Source: an uncultured Steroidobacter sp.
GTDB taxonomy: Bacteria > Pseudomonadota > Gammaproteobacteria > Steroidobacterales > Steroidobacteraceae
Direction: 5' to 3'
Assembly (NCBI GenBank): GCA_937864115.1
Contig: CALMII010000016.1
Span: 62,001-126,000, forward strand
Length of the DNA: 64,000 bases
The translations under genes and the position numbers were made by a program. This document shows, piece after piece, positions 63,441 to 64,000 of the stretch. The notes under the pieces were generated by a model. It made no database searches and was not told where the DNA came from. It saw only the letters and a program-made list of their open reading frames with translations. Numbering within the stretch: position 1 is the first letter of the stretch; the number at the start of each line of letters is the position of its first letter.

Positions 63441-64000
63441 TCAGTAGTGATCGAAACTGACCCTGAGTCCGCCGCCCTCCTCGGTCGGCGGCAATTCCTG
63501 CACGAAGCGGCGCGCGGTGCCGAGTTCCAGCGTGAGCGATCGATAGGTGTGCCGGCCGCGTTCGCGACTCGTCTCCACGTGCAGCACGTAGGTGCCGGCG
63601 GGCACGCGTTCGCCGGCATCATCGACGCCATCCCAGAACACGTTGTAGACGCCCGCGCCCGAGGTCGACATGGAACGCGTGGTCACGAGCCTGTCCGTGT
63701 GCGCCCGGTTCATCGACCACCAGAGGTAGTTGTCCTTCTGCCAGTCGGCGCGTTTGCCGACCAGCAGCAGGGTGCGCACCGGGCGGTTGTCCGGCGCAGT
63801 GATCCACATCGCCAGGTACGGCGAACGGAAGCTCGGATCGCGGATCAGCTGGCGTCGCGGCGCCGTGAAAGTGGCGAGCGCCTGCCAGCCGTCGGACCAC
63901 GCAGAGGGTCCGGCGGACGATGCAACGGAAAATCTTTCGCGACCGGCATCGGTGACGCGGATCGAACCGTCATCGCGCGCGATGCGTGCAGCGACGCCGT
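63441..64000 (-). CDS. DUF2271-like exported protein, partial at window edge
   Basis: This frame is open to the right edge of the window (no stop through 63998), so the start is not seen. The visible 185 residues include SPYLAMWITAPDNRPVRTLLLVGK, KDNYLWWSMNRAHTD, GVYNVFWDGVDDAGERVPAG and TYVLHVETSRERG. These resemble DUF2271, a periplasmic domain often next to PepSY or FMN-binding redox proteins. Assignment to DUF2271 is by memory of the pattern. Confidence 0.65.
   Translation of the reverse strand, partial: GVAARIARDDGSIRVTDAGRERFSVASSAGPSAWSDGWQALATFTAPRRQLIRDPSFRSPYLAMWITAPDNRPVRTLLLVGKRADWQKDNYLWWSMNRAHTDRLVTTRSMSTSGAGVYNVFWDGVDDAGERVPAGTYVLHVETSRERGRHTYRSLTLELGTARRFVQELPPTEEGGGLRVSFDHY

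Overview
This 64 kb window is a high-GC, densely coded chromosome segment of a Gram-negative bacterium. It encodes Sec-exported lipoproteins, an OprB-like outer-membrane porin, periplasmic c-type cytochromes, a catalase-peroxidase behind an OxyR-like site and glutathione-dependent formaldehyde detoxification. Together these suggest a free-living aerobic gammaproteobacterium, perhaps from the Steroidobacter/Nevskia/Xanthomonas neighbourhood. That placement is inferred from gene content and style and is not proven by the sequence. I see no rRNA, tRNA, CRISPR array, integrase or complete insertion sequence.

Layout. From 0.1 to 7.4 kb there are two AraC-type regulators, each divergent from an enzyme gene (a metallo-beta-lactamase-fold protein; a pair of short-chain dehydrogenases), plus an Sbal_3080-type lipoprotein and an EF-hand protein. 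Gene debris is scattered between 1.8 and 13.4 kb: C-terminal stubs of a helicase/nuclease and of a Fic protein, a complete ccdAB toxin-antitoxin pair, a frameshifted AAA ATPase stub, a frameshifted CocE/NonD stub, and an orphan HigA-type antitoxin behind the last 20 codons of its toxin. Inside this debris lies an intact three-gene periplasmic redox operon at 9.3-12.7 kb: a di-heme cytochrome c4-like protein, a MauG/cytochrome-c-peroxidase-like di-heme enzyme, and a parallel beta-helix protein fused to a cytochrome c domain. It is the best candidate for an undescribed system.

From 13.8 to 32.4 kb come a sugar-1-phosphate nucleotidyltransferase, a hemerythrin, an acyl-CoA synthetase-like enzyme, several exported hypothetical proteins, a GH26-like glycosidase with a discoidin domain, an LtaS-like sulfatase-fold membrane enzyme, an M49-like lipoprotein peptidase, an MFS exporter, a retropepsin-like protein with two DTGA motifs and a PAS hybrid kinase. 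From 32.5 to 48.5 kb come a YghU-type glutathione transferase, a ferredoxin-P450 pair, a KefB-type antiporter, a GhrA-like reductase, an M14 peptidase, katG, a TerC/Alx protein behind a clear yybP-ykoY manganese riboswitch, a HAD phosphatase, a host-attachment-family protein, an exported F420-reductase-like protein and an intact CocE/NonD hydrolase. From 48.4 to 64 kb come a porin, a chemotaxis receptor, an HPF-like protein, phosphoketolase, a reprolysin-like protease, a PI-PLC-like protein, malate synthase G, fumarylacetoacetase, the fghA/frmA formaldehyde pair and a truncated DUF2271-like protein.

The intergenic spaces hold about a dozen copies of a two-stem palindromic repeat (CTGTGGGGCCGGCTTCAGCC paired with GTCAGGCTGAAGCCTGACC), a second pyrimidine-rich repeat family, and two large inverted repeats built of short iterated words after 3' gene ends.
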